NCBI RefSeq assembly: GCF_026151205.1
Contig: NC_087073.1
Coordinates: 8,905,411-8,969,410, forward strand
From: Bolinopsis microptera
Taxonomy: Eukaryota; Ctenophora; Tentaculata; Lobata; Bolinopsidae
DNA length: 64,000 nt
Direction of reading: 5' to 3'
The position numbers were made by a program, and so were the translations under genes. Below the pieces are notes generated by a model. It saw only the letters and a program-made list of their open reading frames with translations, was not told the origin of the DNA and ran no database searches. The first letter of the stretch is position 1. The number at the start of each line of letters is the position of its first letter. This document shows, one piece after another, positions 26,948 to 38,932 of this stretch.

Positions 26948-29900
26948 TCACCTCATACCACGATTGATCTTATCCTCAACGGTTAAATTCTGAGATTTAC
27001 TAAAAATCCAATCATACTCGGCCAAATTGTTCGTGGATTGATGAAATCCTTGTCGTGCATTTCCCTTTGTCCCGGTTTCGACCAACAGCTGCTGGTTTGG
27101 GGCTTCAGGATCAACTTTAGCTGGCTCGATTTTGTCAGGAGATAGGCGGCTGTAATTGGAGGGTCCCTCAGAAAGGAGTGAGTATTTTTCGGGCTCTCCA
27201 CGTGTTGATTGAGGGCGTCCCGGCGAACTGAGGGATGGTAGTAAGGACCGGGGAGCATTTTGGGAGCGCAGCCGCATGGTGCGCCTGGTGTGGCCCTTTT
27301 GTTTGTAGGAGTAGATGGGAATCTGAATGTACTAAACTGTCTCAGATATGTAAGGGGCAGGCTTTCAAGGGTGCTTCTTTAGGGTTCAAGGGAGTGCATT
27401 TTTAATGATCCGGAAAGATTCATGTTTATAAGAGATCTGTGGGGTTCTATGAAGGTACTAGGTATAAGGAAAAACTGAAAAGATTATATGAGAAATGAGA
27501 ATGTTGCGAAATAGTATATGTTTTCATGAAGAACATTCATATTACGTTTTAGTAATTGTAAAGTTGTAAGTTTTAATTCCTACACATCATAACTATATAG
27601 GCGCATTGTTGCTTTATTTATGACACTGCAAAGCTGATACCGAATTTTGGCATCAACAAAGCATGAAATAAATGACAGCATTTTGCAGCATGATATGTGA
27701 TGAAAGATTGAGAAGAGAGATAAAAGAAATTCGTAAGTGTTTGTACATGTGCTTGCGATACCTGTCCATTAATTTCATTTAATTTCTATCTTCTAAATAG
27801 CTGAACAAGAAGATTTAACTGTTCTCAAAGGGCAACTTATCGTTAAATCACAAGCACTACAACACGTTAAACAAGACTGGAGTCTGAGTTCTTATTTGCG
27901 GTACGGAAAGTTCCGGGACTATCCCGACAAACCACAGAGCTCTTTATTCATCATTTCTAGGGAATGTTTAACTGCTCTGAGAAAAGCTAGAACGGTTGTT
28001 AAAACTGAGACACACGTTTAACAACACCTCTGCATACATGCTCTCTTCCGCCGGAAATCGGTACATCGAGAATTAGAAACAAATGTTAAAACGTTAAAAG
28101 TTTTAACGTCGCGTGATATTCGAGTCAGGCCAGTACTTCACTTGATCTCAATGCCCGTGTGGACTTTATATCATATGTATTGGGTCGGAAAAGCCGGTCA
28201 CTTCAAAGGCAAATTGACGGAGTTCGATTGAGCTTGTTAACTCGGGTGCTAGAGAGCGCCTGCCTACCCCTTTTGTGCACGGGTAGAAGTGGACTCGGTA
28301 CATTTGGAATATTCCAGTGCAGTTATGCATGCAGACCTTTTAACATGGGATACTTATGATAAATGCCAAACGTTTTCATTCTTGCAGTAATTATTGTCGA
28401 TACCAAGAAAAAAGTTTAAACTGTCAAAATGAAAGACCTTAACTAAATGCAGTCAGTTAGTTGAAACCTTGAATCAAAGGTTAACTTAGTAATAGTATGA
28501 TAATAAAATACAAACCTCGGTGGACCTGGCTGTTTCAGTACGACCATCTCTCAGCTCCTTAACACACGACATCCCCCCGTTTCTGAGCGTAACGGGGTTC
28601 ATGTCGCTGAATATTTTGTTGAAGTTCTCTTCCCTGTTACTCAGCTCTAGCCGATATTTATGTACCTCACGTTTCAGCCGCTCTATTTCTTCATCTTTGG
28701 AAATCTCGCCGTCAATCGACTTCTGACAGGAAAGTGTTAAGTGAGGAAGGAAAAGAGGCGTTTCAAATCCTAAGTTACAGTAACACAAATCAAAGCTCAT
28801 GCTAAATATAATTATATCTCAGTATTTAATCTACAGGTTTAGTGTCGAAAGAGAAGATTTAGTGTTGAATACCGATCGGAGAATTCCGACAGGGGACCGC
28901 TCACATAAAACGTCAACAAGATTTGGCCATTTTAAATGAAAAACCTTCCCTTCTCCTTTACACATAACGTGAGCTTCTCGACCAATTTCAAAACCACCCC
29001 TCCCCTAGAATGCTGACGTAATATGTGATTCCTCCCTAGGTTTTCTAACTAATAGTGATTCATAGACCTAGACAAAGAGACAAAAGTTTTTGAAATGTTT
29101 CAGCAATTGCAATGAATTAGCAGCAAAGAGACAAACGCTGAATGGAATCATGCACATTCGAAGCCTGGAGATGTCACGGTGAACATGGTTCTCGTCTCCT
29201 CCAAATATTCCCATGGGTAGGAGACTGACAAGGATATCAGATAAGTGTTCCAAAACTGGACTATATCGTTTCATTCACAGATAGTCGATACTCACCTTCT
29301 TACCACGTATCACCCAATCAAAAGGCTCTAAAAGCCGTATCTTGCTCTTACTCTTAGTTATAACACTTTTAGTTATACTTTCAGCTTCCCTAGGCTAGTG
29401 ATTTGGGTAATTTTAATTCATTTCAGGACAAAACAAAAGGTCACAGCAGAATTAGAGATTCGCACAGCTGCTGCAGTGTGATACCGTGGAATAATTGGTC
29501 TCATTTCAAGTAATTGAAATTCAAGTAATTACGTCGATGATGACTGAATGAATCATTTTCAGTGTAGTTTGTTATATTAAAGTCACTATTGTGACTAATG
29601 CTGATGAGCACCACAGACTGCTGAGTCACATGCTGATACAATAACCCTTAAGGTATGTACATTGCAATAAGCTATTTACATTGCATAGTTACGATGATTA
29701 AGTTGTGTAATCTTTCTGAAAATTGCAGCGAATATATCCGAACAATAGCAAATAAGTAGTTTGATTAAGTAGAATAAACATAATTAACTGAAGTTAACTT
29801 AATTATGTTAAGTAAAATCTGCTTAACATGACCATATGGGACCCTAAGGCTAAGCTAAATAAAGTTATGCTAAAATTATGATAATTTTTCTTATATATGA

Positions 29901-32900
29901 TGTGAAGAACAGTAACCACGTAATTTATTGAAATTTAGTAAAACTAACTAAAATTGAATGATCACACAAGTTTTAAAGTAGTATTTCACTTACAGGTTTA
30001 GGCTTTATAGATGTGGGACAAGGTGGTAAAAGTGGGTTACTCTCCAGTCTTTTCAACTGGCTAGTTTGATCTACTATCTTCTTTCTCAAGGCCTTATTCT
30101 CTGCTTCGAGCTGCTCATTTTGTACTCGAAGATTTTCTGAGACTTCATTTGCTGAGCGATTGTTGGCGTCCATTTGAGAAATCTTGTGGTTAACACTCTT
30201 CTGGATATCTGAATCATGAATTCGTTATAGAGGGAAATATATCAGTCCAGTTCATGTCTAGTTTAGGTCTCAATAAACCATTTTAGACAATAGACATGTT
30301 GGTATTAGAGACAACACGTGATGGATGGAGGCGAAGCCTACAGTTTAGGATACGATTAGGTTATCGCGACTATGCCCGACTAATTTTGGGACTTCGGCTA
30401 ATGATAAGACCTATTAATTTAGACGGTCTAAATTATAACAGCTACTGGTTTACAGTTACAGTTTCATATAAGAAATTATCACCACTAACTGTGAATATTC
30501 TCCTTCATCTTCTCCATAAGTTCCTTGTTAGCTCGAGCATTTTGCTGGAGTTTTTCAATCCTCAGGTGGTCCTTCTCCATTGCCCTGTCCTTGGCAATCC
30601 GCTCTTTTGCCAAGACATCGTGGTCTCTCTTGGCTTGCTCATGATCCTCTACCACCCTAAGTTATGTGTCGACGTTGAACAGTGCTAATGAAGCTAAGAC
30701 TAACGACGTCCCCGCTTTAACAAGGTCTAACCATCAGCCAGCCAGGCTAATGAGATCTTAGATCGTAAATTTGGGCAGATATCAGCCTGATCTGGTGGAC
30801 GAATGGTGAACATGGTGAACTAACATATGAATAAAATTGCACGTACGTAAACGTGGGCAAAAGATTTTGTATCTAGATTTGTCTGGTGAAGAACAGACAA
30901 TACTATCAACACGGAGTGCATGACCCGCTCCAATAGGCGAGGGATCTTTAAAAAACAGACTGAATAGACTTTAAAGCAAAATTGGCTGTCTCATTACGAC
31001 GGAAGTTGGTACATGGAAACCCTGATTGCGTCCATTTCCATACGTCGAGCATTTGAGGCTGTCAACATTTCAAATCAGAAACATAATTTCTAACGATTCC
31101 AAAAATTATGCATTGAGAAAAGCTCCAGTCAGTAAACTTGTCCAGTTAGAAAGTACTAAGTATACTTGACCACCAAGTTAATATACACGATCACTACTAA
31201 ATTAGAACAGCCACAGCCCACAAACACACAGCCCACAAACTTTGATCGAATTTGCAACTCAATCGGAGGTGTTAAAGTGTTGAACCGGATTTAAATCTCA
31301 ATCCCAGACTCATCTATCAAGTTTATTCCTTACCTATCATACTTTTCCTCTAGGCTCCTGTAATCAGATGTCAACTTTTCATTTCCCCCTGTCAACTCCG
31401 CGACATTCTTGTTGTGTCGTTCTAGAAGTTTCCTAGTACTCTCATCTTCAGCCTTAGTTAACCGTTCCATCTCCTCGAGCCTAAGGAATACGGAATGAAA
31501 CTAGACAGTAAATTGGATGGAACTTGCTGGAATGAACAGTTCTATAATACAAAGTAGCTATAAATCACAATCAATATTACGGGCTCCGGTTTCGGAATCT
31601 TATCTCTCCGCGAGACTAGTAATAAGAAAAGGTTTCGATTTAAACTGTTTGCAAACTGCGAATGCCGTGGTTAAGTCTGATTTTGACAAGACGATGCACG
31701 TGTAATATTTCTTTGGGTTTCTCAACTGATTTCCCACAGAAGCACAATTTTTTAAAGGATTTGGACACAGAACCCAAGTACAAATAGAGTTAATAATAAT
31801 ACCTTTTCCATTTCTCTTTATCAAGATCTGATTTTAACCGCATTATTTCCTTCTCAAAGAAACTCGTAATACTGTTTATTTCTTGCTCGTAAGCTTCCTT
31901 CGTTGCTTCAAGTTCCACCTGTAAATCGTCATGTAAAATCTACGGGTATAATACGCACAAGACTTAAATGTCACTGTCAGACTTTATATCTAATCTAAAA
32001 AAGTGGCTAATTTTAAGGATGTCGTCACATGTCACTGTCACATGTCACTGTCACATGTCACTGTCACTGTCACTGTCACTGTCACTGTCACTGTCACTGT
32101 CACTGTCACTGTCACTGTCACTGTCACTGTCACTGTCACTGTCACTGTCACTGTCACTGTCACTGTCACTGTCACTGTCACTGTCACTGTCACTGTCACT
32201 GTCACTGTCACTGTCACTGTCACTGTCACTGTCACTGTCACTGTCACTGTCACTGTCACTGTCACTGTCACTGTCACTGTCACTGTCACTGTCACTGTCA
32301 CTGTCACTGTCACTGTCACTGTCACTGTCACTGTCACTGTCACTGTCACTGTCACTGTCACTGTCACTGACCTCTCGCTCATGGTTCCTTGTAAACAGCA
32401 TGTGTACCACCAAAGTGAGCTCAGCTACTTTCTTGCTCAGCTTGAACTGTAATGCAGCATCATTCATAGGCTCCGAACACCCCTGAAAAAGCCAGGAATA
32501 AGATAAAATGGACTGAGAGCACCCACGAAAAAGCTAGGAACCAGGTTAGATAGGCGAGGTGGAGCAGATGGGGGAAATAGACCCCGACCCTGAAGAATCT
32601 AGGAACGAGAAAAGCAAGGCTCAGAGGACCCCTGAAGAAGTTAGGAATAAGATAAGATAGGTGAGGTGTGAAGTGAACCAGACCAACAAGTCAGACTGTT
32701 CTTCAGACTGGTCAGATGATAGCATCCCGAGCAGACGACAAAGTTACAGACCTCTGGGTCGTAACAATGGCATTGTACTGCTTCTTCGACACAATATCAT
32801 ACTGCATTTCATATTATCTGTACCAAGGAGGAGTCTGAAACTTTAGATACTTCCTAACTCTTCAAGAGACATGAAGGTACAAGGTGTTTCAAAAGTCTAG

Positions 32901-33248
32901 ATCTTATGGACTTTCGTTACAACTTCTCAAACATATGTCTAGAATCAATTATATAGAAGTTATCGGCAGTGCTGGGGTCAAATGTTAGTTCTTGGATATG
33001 TAAAATACTACACAGATTTCATTTAAGATTCATTTTACGGCCAGTTGAAGATCAATGAATTTATCTTATATGTTATCATTTCTGTTCCCTCCGAAAACTG
33101 ATCGATGGAGACTGTACTAAAACTCCCTAGTCTCTAAATCCAGCTCATTACTCTTTTGTCAAGACTAGATCGTTACCTTGTAAGCGAGACTAGATTGTCT
33201 GCTGGTACTAATAGAAGAGTGAGCAAGTGAAGATCGCCTGTTGGCCAT
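26948..33248 (-). CDS. FAM184-like coiled-coil protein
   Basis: Eight exons (minus strand order) 33177-33248, 32372-32482, 31803-31918, 31334-31480, 30490-30656, 29994-30208, 28516-28722 and 26948-27295 join without a frame break into 460 aa. The N-terminal motif [15 protein letters not shown] at about residues 38-52, followed by a heptad-rich helix, matches the start of the FAM184 family core (human FAM184A has a very similar MSKKIAQLTKVIYAL). Near the end, [18 protein letters not shown] matches the family's conserved C-terminal helix. The middle is almost pure coiled coil (Glu/Lys/Leu-rich), and the last exon is disordered. As I recall, vertebrate FAM184A is over 1,100 aa, so this copy has lost or never had most of the central rod. 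Function is not well known; these are cytoplasmic coiled-coil proteins of unclear role. The start ATG lies in a short Ser-rich first exon. An extra small exon cannot be excluded. Confidence 0.82.
27690..28021 (+). CDS. Possible small two-exon gene in a FAM184-like intron
   Basis: A plus-strand ATG at 27690 opens a 43-nt exon ending in a strong donor (ATTC|GTAAGTG at 27732). A pyrimidine-rich acceptor (CTAAATAG) at 27800 leads into an open exon 27801-28021. The phases match exactly and give 87 aa. The first half looks like an amphipathic helix ([20 protein letters not shown]), the second is basic and mixed. The second exon has no ATG of its own. I do not recognise a family. The first exon is preceded by TTTTGCAG, so the real gene may have more exons upstream. 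It is antisense to and inside the FAM184-like intron. It could still be chance. Confidence 0.35.
32056..32370. repeat. (CACTGT)n hexanucleotide array at a splice donor
   Basis: About 52 nearly perfect six-base units lie directly intronic to exon 2 of the FAM184-like gene. On the minus strand the exon ends GAGAG and the intron begins GTCAGTGACAGTGACAG, so the donor is formed by the first repeat unit. All frames are open through the array, giving long but meaningless Val-Thr, Ser-Leu, Cys-His and Ser-Asp frames. Confidence 0.95.
32479..32675. repeat. Tandem duplicates of a splice-acceptor segment
   Basis: The phrase CCCCTGAARAAGYTAGGAAY followed by AAGATAAGAT/GGYGAGG recurs about four times (near 32481, 32520, 32588 and 32630), with divergence. 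On the minus strand each unit reads as a pyrimidine tract, mostly ending TTCAG|GG, the same as the acceptor used for FAM184-like exon 2 at 32482. At least two further copies keep a usable CAG (near 32590 and 32631). Confidence 0.6.
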
Positions 33249-35628
33249 GTTGCTTCAGCTCCTCAGCACCAGTGCCCGGTGTTAATATTTTCTCCAGACA
33301 CCAGCCCGCAAACGACGATGAATTATCAGTTCCAGCTATCAGCTGTGTTGTAGGACCCTGTGCTGTGTTATTAGTGCACTAATGTAGAGACACAGTTCGT
33401 CTGGACTCGATCTCGGGTCATACCTGTGGAATTGAGATCTGGTCAGAGACTGGGCATGTAAGCTTGTTGCTAGATAATCGAGGAATAACGAGGAGTTGGC
33501 CTGTTTAGTAATTGAATATTGAATTAAATACGGGATGTTAGGATCCTCGAGAATATGAGAATATTCTGTAAATTTTACATGGGATAAAAATTGGCATGCA
33601 AGTGCTCAGTCTCTCTCAATCAGGACTGATAAATACTAATTTCTAGTCGCGACATTGCTCATAAGTCTCGCTAAGGACTAAAACGAGACTAGGCCTGACC
33701 CTCTGGCAAGAAAGTTCAAAGTCCTGGCCGCGAGTTATCATTGTTGAAGATGTCGGAGTCTGTAAATTTCTTGTAGCACTACGAAAACAGCTGCCTAATT
33801 CTTCCCTTCCGTTATTCATATGTGGTTAAGAGTATCGGGATGATACTTTACTGATTACAACAGTCGGAGTTTGAGCTAACAGCCGGTAAAAATAGTCAAT
33901 ATAAAATTAGCATACAAGCGAATGAAGACATCAAAGCAACTACGAGCATTTATCAACACATGTCTGTTCTGACATGATCGTTCAAGATTGTGAAGGCTCA
34001 ACAAGCAACAATGCGCAAAAAGATGTTATTAGTTATGAGATAGTTGTTCGGCCTGTGTTAGCCTGCATGAACAATAATAAATGAGTATATGTGATAAACT
34101 TGTCTTGCTACTGGTTGCTGGACTGGTCTCTGAAATTGCGCTACTCAACAAGGAGAGCTGGAGAGTTGCAGATACACCAAGGAAACACCAAGGAAACTCC
34201 GAGGAAACTCCGAGGGAACTTCTCAACTCTGCTTAGCAAGGATAGCAATTTCAGTGATCAACTGGTCGATCAGTACAGAACGTTGAAAATGGAGATGCTC
34301 TAATATGTGACCATGCACTGACCAAGCAGATGTCGAATGTTGTGGCTGCGATTAACAAGCCTTTGAGTAGTACACGTGCTACACAAAATGAACACCTTGC
34401 TTAGCTTAAAAAGCCTATTATCTGGTCAGTGTACACTGTTGTTTCAAAGTGTAAGGACAAGTTGAGCAATTCATCTTGACGTTGAACTGTATGCCATATG
34501 ATAAATCAAAAACTCTTGAAATAACTAAAAACAAGGTTTCTCCGCATGACGGTTAGAATTAGGTTATAATTTTGGGATTCGGCCTAGGATTAGAAACGAT
34601 TCTAAGACAATTTGACATTTAAACTTTATCACAACTATAGATCACAACTATAGATCACGATACAGAATACAAAAATTGTGTCACAATACAACAATCAGAA
34701 CACACAAAATATGTATACACTTCTAGCTACACTTTAAAGTTTAACGAGCGCGAAAAGAGTACAACTACAAGATTATTACTACATGATATTATTAGCAGTT
34801 TTATATATTAGCCCTACTTTTAGTGGTTCAGAGAATGTTACGTGTATGGTTGGTCATCTATTTGGAACAAGGGCGGTCGAAATAAGGTGAAATTCCATTT
34901 GTCTAGAATAAAAATTGTAATAAAACGCGAACACGATAGGATAAACAAATGAAATTGATATATAAATTTCATTCCGACGGAATTTGACAGCTGTCAAGAA
35001 AAAAATAATGATATAAAAATCACGAAAAAGCACAGTTTACCTTAATGATAAAGCAAAAGGGACTGAACTTGAAGAAAAGATACTGACGCTTGAAATCAAA
35101 TGCTGGCAGTTGTCCACCAATTAAATGGATTTTCAGCAACCGACAACAACATTAAAAACTCTTCATCACTCCTAAAAGCCTAAAAGATCATCGGACTAGA
35201 TAGAATATAGAGTAGAACACTAGTAGTACCAATCAGCCACCACAGCATTACGGAACACTAGTATTATAATAATAGAACGAAACGTACAACTACATCAACT
35301 AATACTATCACCTGCACGATTACCACACGAATAGTACATTTGATCTCTCGAACGCTGACCACGCGGGCTAGCTAAATTTTCATCAAGCACGCAACAATCA
35401 CCGTACACACCTGAGACCTGCACTAATGCACTCAGCTCCAAATATCATGATGCTGTGCTATTATTTGTGACTCATGTGTGACTAGGTGTAACACGGTGGT
35501 TGGACACACAATGGTTATTAACCACTGATATAGCTTTCCACCAACGATGGTTTATCTGCTGGTTCATGTACAGTAATCATTCAGCCTCTCATCTGTATTG
35601 GAAAGTATCAAGACACGTCGAGTAACAA
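33249..35628. other. Gene-free stretch upstream of the FAM184-like gene
   Basis: This includes the presumed FAM184-like promoter. A 51-codon plus frame at 34081-34236 begins with a hydrophobic, signal-like segment and runs into a short tandem repeat of CAAGGAAACYC-type units. It has no supporting splice sites or cleavage motif, and I do not call it a gene. Confidence 0.45.
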
Positions 35629-35703
35629 TAAGTACTAACAGTGTTACTAACACTAAGTACTAACAGTGTTACTAACACTAAGTACTAACAGTGTTACTAA
35701 CAC
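35629..35703. repeat. 25-bp tandem repeat, three perfect copies
   Basis: Three adjacent identical units begin AAGTACTAACAG at 35629, 35654 and 35679. Each contains the imperfect palindrome AGTGTTACTAACACT and could form a small hairpin. Confidence 0.92.
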
Positions 35704-37299
35704 TAACAAGTTCACTCTTGATACAAAACAACCACTTTGAATCTCAAAGCTGCCATGTTCTGCAACCATCTCTTAAAAGTGTATCATCAACAGCCCTTAG
35801 TTTCCTCACTCTAATTTCCAAACTATAATTAGTTAATCAATTTCTTAACCACGACTTCTTAAATGTTCCATACTCTAATTGTAAACCAGCTCGGGTGAAG
35901 GTGTTTGGAAAGAATTATGCTAGTGTAATTTTAATATAATAGCTGTGCCAGGTGGCTTAACTGTATACCGATACGGACTAGAGGGGGAGGAGTCTAGAAT
36001 GACAAAATTTAGCTACTGCTTACGTAATATGAAAACGATCCCGAACATATTAAAAATGATATCTATACGATTCTGAAATAACAATCAACCATACATTATT
36101 ATTAGCCATGATTATTTCTTTATTGCCATGCCTTTCAGCATACATTTACAAATTTAGGCGACGAAGTGGCGTTCCAAACAGGCTTTTGGTCTAGGTTTTG
36201 CCACAGCCCAAAAGCTATTATTTAATTGAAAGATTGAAATCGACCTCATTCTTTGAAGATCAGCTAAACTTCTACCATTTAAAATCCGATGCAACCGACA
36301 GCAAATTTAAATTGTAGTAACTTAAACAGACATTGAATATGATCAGCAACAGTGTTCACCAAAAGCAATCTACTTCATGATGATTACCTACAAAAACACC
36401 GGGACATAAAATTTAAAGCCAGAGCTTGTTGTACGAACAGAGACAGACTGCCGCGAGGCATCTTCCCCAAAGACAAAGACACTTTGTGGGCCAATGGCTT
36501 AAAAAATGAAATATTCCACAATGTTTTATGATAACATTTTTAGTATATAATAACAAGTGTAAAATTGTCACTAACATTTAATTTGCGGAGACAAATGTTA
36601 TTATATTAACGTGTTTCGTTATCTCCGTTATACTAATACCGAAATATGAGAGTTTTTCGAAGAAATAGCGAACACAGATACTTTTATAGAAATTTTCCCA
36701 TTTTGTTATAATATGAATATTAATAATATAAATGAATAATAATAAATGAATAACTATATATGAATACTAATAATATAATACAACAAAGTCGTTGTTTGCG
36801 AAGCTCACTACTAGTACTGGCAGTGGCACTACAACCTAAAACGGTATTAAGCAAAGTTGCACCACTTAGTTCATAACTACATTCATAACCATTTTACTCA
36901 TAATAACCCATAACCTTAAAATCAAAACCAAAGTGGAGGTTTTCTTTTAGGTGACTGAACGGATTTCTGCCTTGGATAATTAATATTTAGTTATTGACCA
37001 CAAGTACTAGTAGTAGTACTACTACTATTTGAAGTAGCCCTAGAATTACCTCAAAGATACGATTAAAGTCGACTATTAACTTTAAGTCATGTCAAGGTAT
37101 ATAGTATTAGTAATTGGGTTCTGGCAGTGCTAAAATTTTGTTAAACTTAAAATAAGTAATAAACTACTATGTACTAAAACCCGCACAATAAAGTGGGTCC
37201 GGGACCTGTCAGCGTGGGATTCGTGGGCGCAGAAAATTATGTTGAGGAAAAATTAAATTCTTAATTCTCCATTCTTATAGTCATACCCAAACATACAAC
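35704..37299. other. Gene-free, AT-rich stretch
   Basis: No coding exon seen. It contains AT-rich simple sequence around 36690-36785 and a small AGT/ACT hairpin run at about 37004-37030. Confidence 0.45.
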
Positions 37300-37304
37300 A
37301 TAGT

Positions 37305-37334
37305 CGAATAGAGATTCCGCCGAATCTCTATTCG
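37305..37334. repeat. Perfect 13-bp stem hairpin
   Basis: CGAATAGAGATTC and its exact reverse complement are separated by four bases. The stem contains the ATTCCGCC/GGCGGAAT core of dispersed repeat D, whose copies follow directly, so the hairpin probably marks a head-to-head junction of that repeat. Confidence 0.75.
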
Positions 37335-37344
37335 TTGTTTATAA

Positions 37345-37675
37345 ACATAATAGTCTGGGGTCCCCTTACCTGAGGACCCCAGGCTTTAATGTTGGTAGAG
37401 ATTAGGCGGAATGACAGGCTGAGCGCGGCCCAGTAAGGGTCCCCAGGTAAACACGTGAAACTAGTCCCACTGTACTGCTCACGTTACCTGACACGCCAAT
37501 GCCAATGCACAGCTCTCTACACTTTAGTTTTCGAGCTTGAGAGTTAGATTTTAGAGTAGCAAGCTGATAATGCCGACGTTACCTGGGGACCCCAGGCTAA
37601 TATATAATAGTGTTCATAAACACCTATTGAAGCCGCTGCGGAATGAGAGGCTGAGCGCATGCAGTAAATTGTAAA
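37345..37675. repeat. Dispersed repeat D, two copies
   Basis: On the minus strand, 37400-37452 and 37570-37672 contain the core GCTCAGCCTGTCATTCCGCC (with changes in the second), together with TAGCCTGGGGTCCCCAGGTAA-type ends. The phrase CCTGGGGTCC also recurs inverted at 37352-37390. Related copies are at 40322-40410 and 58009-58078. Confidence 0.65.
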
Positions 37676-37899
37676 TGCCCACGCCGTCGAGTATCACGCA
37701 GAAGAGTCCGGACCACTACTACTAGGCCTAATAAACTTAATGTCACCCACCCCCTCCTACACCCATTCCCAAGCCATACCATATTTTAATTCAACCAAAG
37801 TTTAACACCTTATGTGTTTAATGTGATTATGGATTAACTGCTTGATTTACGATCAGATGAATATTATACAGTAATATTAATTATACTGTATACTACTTA

Positions 37900-38089
37900 G
37901 GGGTCGTTCACATCGCTTCTACTAAATCGCTCGCCCAAATTTTAAGAAAATTCTTGTAAAAAGGCCCTTTGGGTATGAAATAGATCTCATTCGGTTGGGA
38001 TTAGGGTTTATGTAAAACCGTTTTGTACGGCTGCAAAACCATAAAAACCAAAGTCACGTGAAATTTTTGGGCGAGCGAATTAGTAAGAG
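37900..38089. mobile_element. Foldback element A1, right end lost
   Basis: The element starts GGGGTCGTTCACAT after a TTA. Its inner arm CGCTCGCCCAAATTTT is mirrored at the other end (AAATTTTTGGGCGAGCG, about 38062-38078). The outermost right bases are replaced by the next element. It has no coding capacity. The shared end sequence and TTA flank link it to A3. TTA/TAA target duplications are typical of PIF/Harbinger-type elements, but that assignment is tentative. Confidence 0.7.
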
Positions 38090-38215
38090 CCCGTTCACAT
38101 ATTACGTAATCAATATTTTGGCAATTTTTACCCCCCCCCCCCCACCCCCCTCCCTCCGTAATCAACCGTAATCAAGACCGAACCCCCCCATATTACGTAA
38201 TCAAGGTTTGACCCT

Positions 38216-38247
<32 letters not shown>

Positions 38248-38527
38248 TTATCAAGACCCAACCCCCTCCTATATTACGTAATCAAGATTAGACACCCCCC
38301 CCCCCCCTTACATGTTCATGTTAAGCCATTTATTTATTAAAAGCTATCACAACGGATTAATGAATGAAATAATCGCAAAGCACTTACTAAACGAAAATTG
38401 GTTTAAAAAACGAAAATTTTGATTACATAATTAACGAAAATTGTCCAATTTGTATTTTGAAAATCGGTAAATAATTAAAATGTTGATTACGTAATCAACG
38501 ACCAAACCCCCCCCCCCCCCCCCCCCC
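38090..38527. mobile_element. Foldback element A2 with poly-C tracts
   Basis: It begins CCGTTCACATATTACGTAAT and contains repeated TTACGTAATCAA and CCGTAATCAA phrases separated by long poly-C runs (about 38131-38150, 38217-38246, 38297-38308 and 38507-38527). Its left arm is the inverted counterpart of the right arm of A3. It is probably an older copy into which A3 inserted. Confidence 0.65.
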
Positions 38528-38530
38528 TTA

Positions 38531-38929
38531 GGGGTCGTTCACACATCACATATTACGTAATCAGCCGAGGGGGGAGGGGGGTTTCCAAATGCTTACGGTT
38601 GATAACGGGGGGGGGGGGGGGGTGCCGGGGGGTTTCGGCCGTTGATTACGTAATCAAAATTTTCTTTTTTATCACTTTGATAGTGATAAAATTTAGAAAT
38701 TGATCGAATATCCGGCTATAATAGTAAGTAGTTTAGCATGATCAGGGTAGCATGAAACGTAGAGAAAAGTGTTTTCTAGGAAAAAAGTCAGGGGGGTCAG
38801 GCCATGATTACGTAATATTGCTGTCAGGAGGGGGGGGGGGTTGGGTCTTGATTACGGTTGATTACGGAAGGGGGGAGGGGGGTAAAAATTGCTAAAATAT
38901 TGATTACGTAATATTATGTGAACGACCCC
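38531..38929. mobile_element. Intact 399-bp foldback MITE A3
   Basis: Both ends carry GGGGTCGTTCACA in inverted orientation, followed by ATATTACGTAATCA-type sequence. TTA stands immediately outside each end (38528-38530 and 38930-38932), as expected for a three-base target duplication. It has no open frame and would be mobilised by a partner transposase. It contains G-rich tracts. Confidence 0.85.
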
Positions 38930-38932
38930 TTA

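Noticed and set aside
32003-32486. Several long overlapping frames on both strands (Val-Thr, Ser-Leu, Cys-His, Ser-Asp repeats)
   Set aside because: They are the six-base array read in each frame. Only the exon 2 part (32372-32482, minus) is coding.
34081-34236. 51-codon frame with a signal-peptide-like start
   Set aside because: The later half is a short tandem repeat, with no cleavage or amidation motifs and no splice support.
35629-35703. CRISPR-like direct repeats
   Set aside because: The 25-bp units abut each other without spacers, in a eukaryotic genome. This is a plain tandem repeat.
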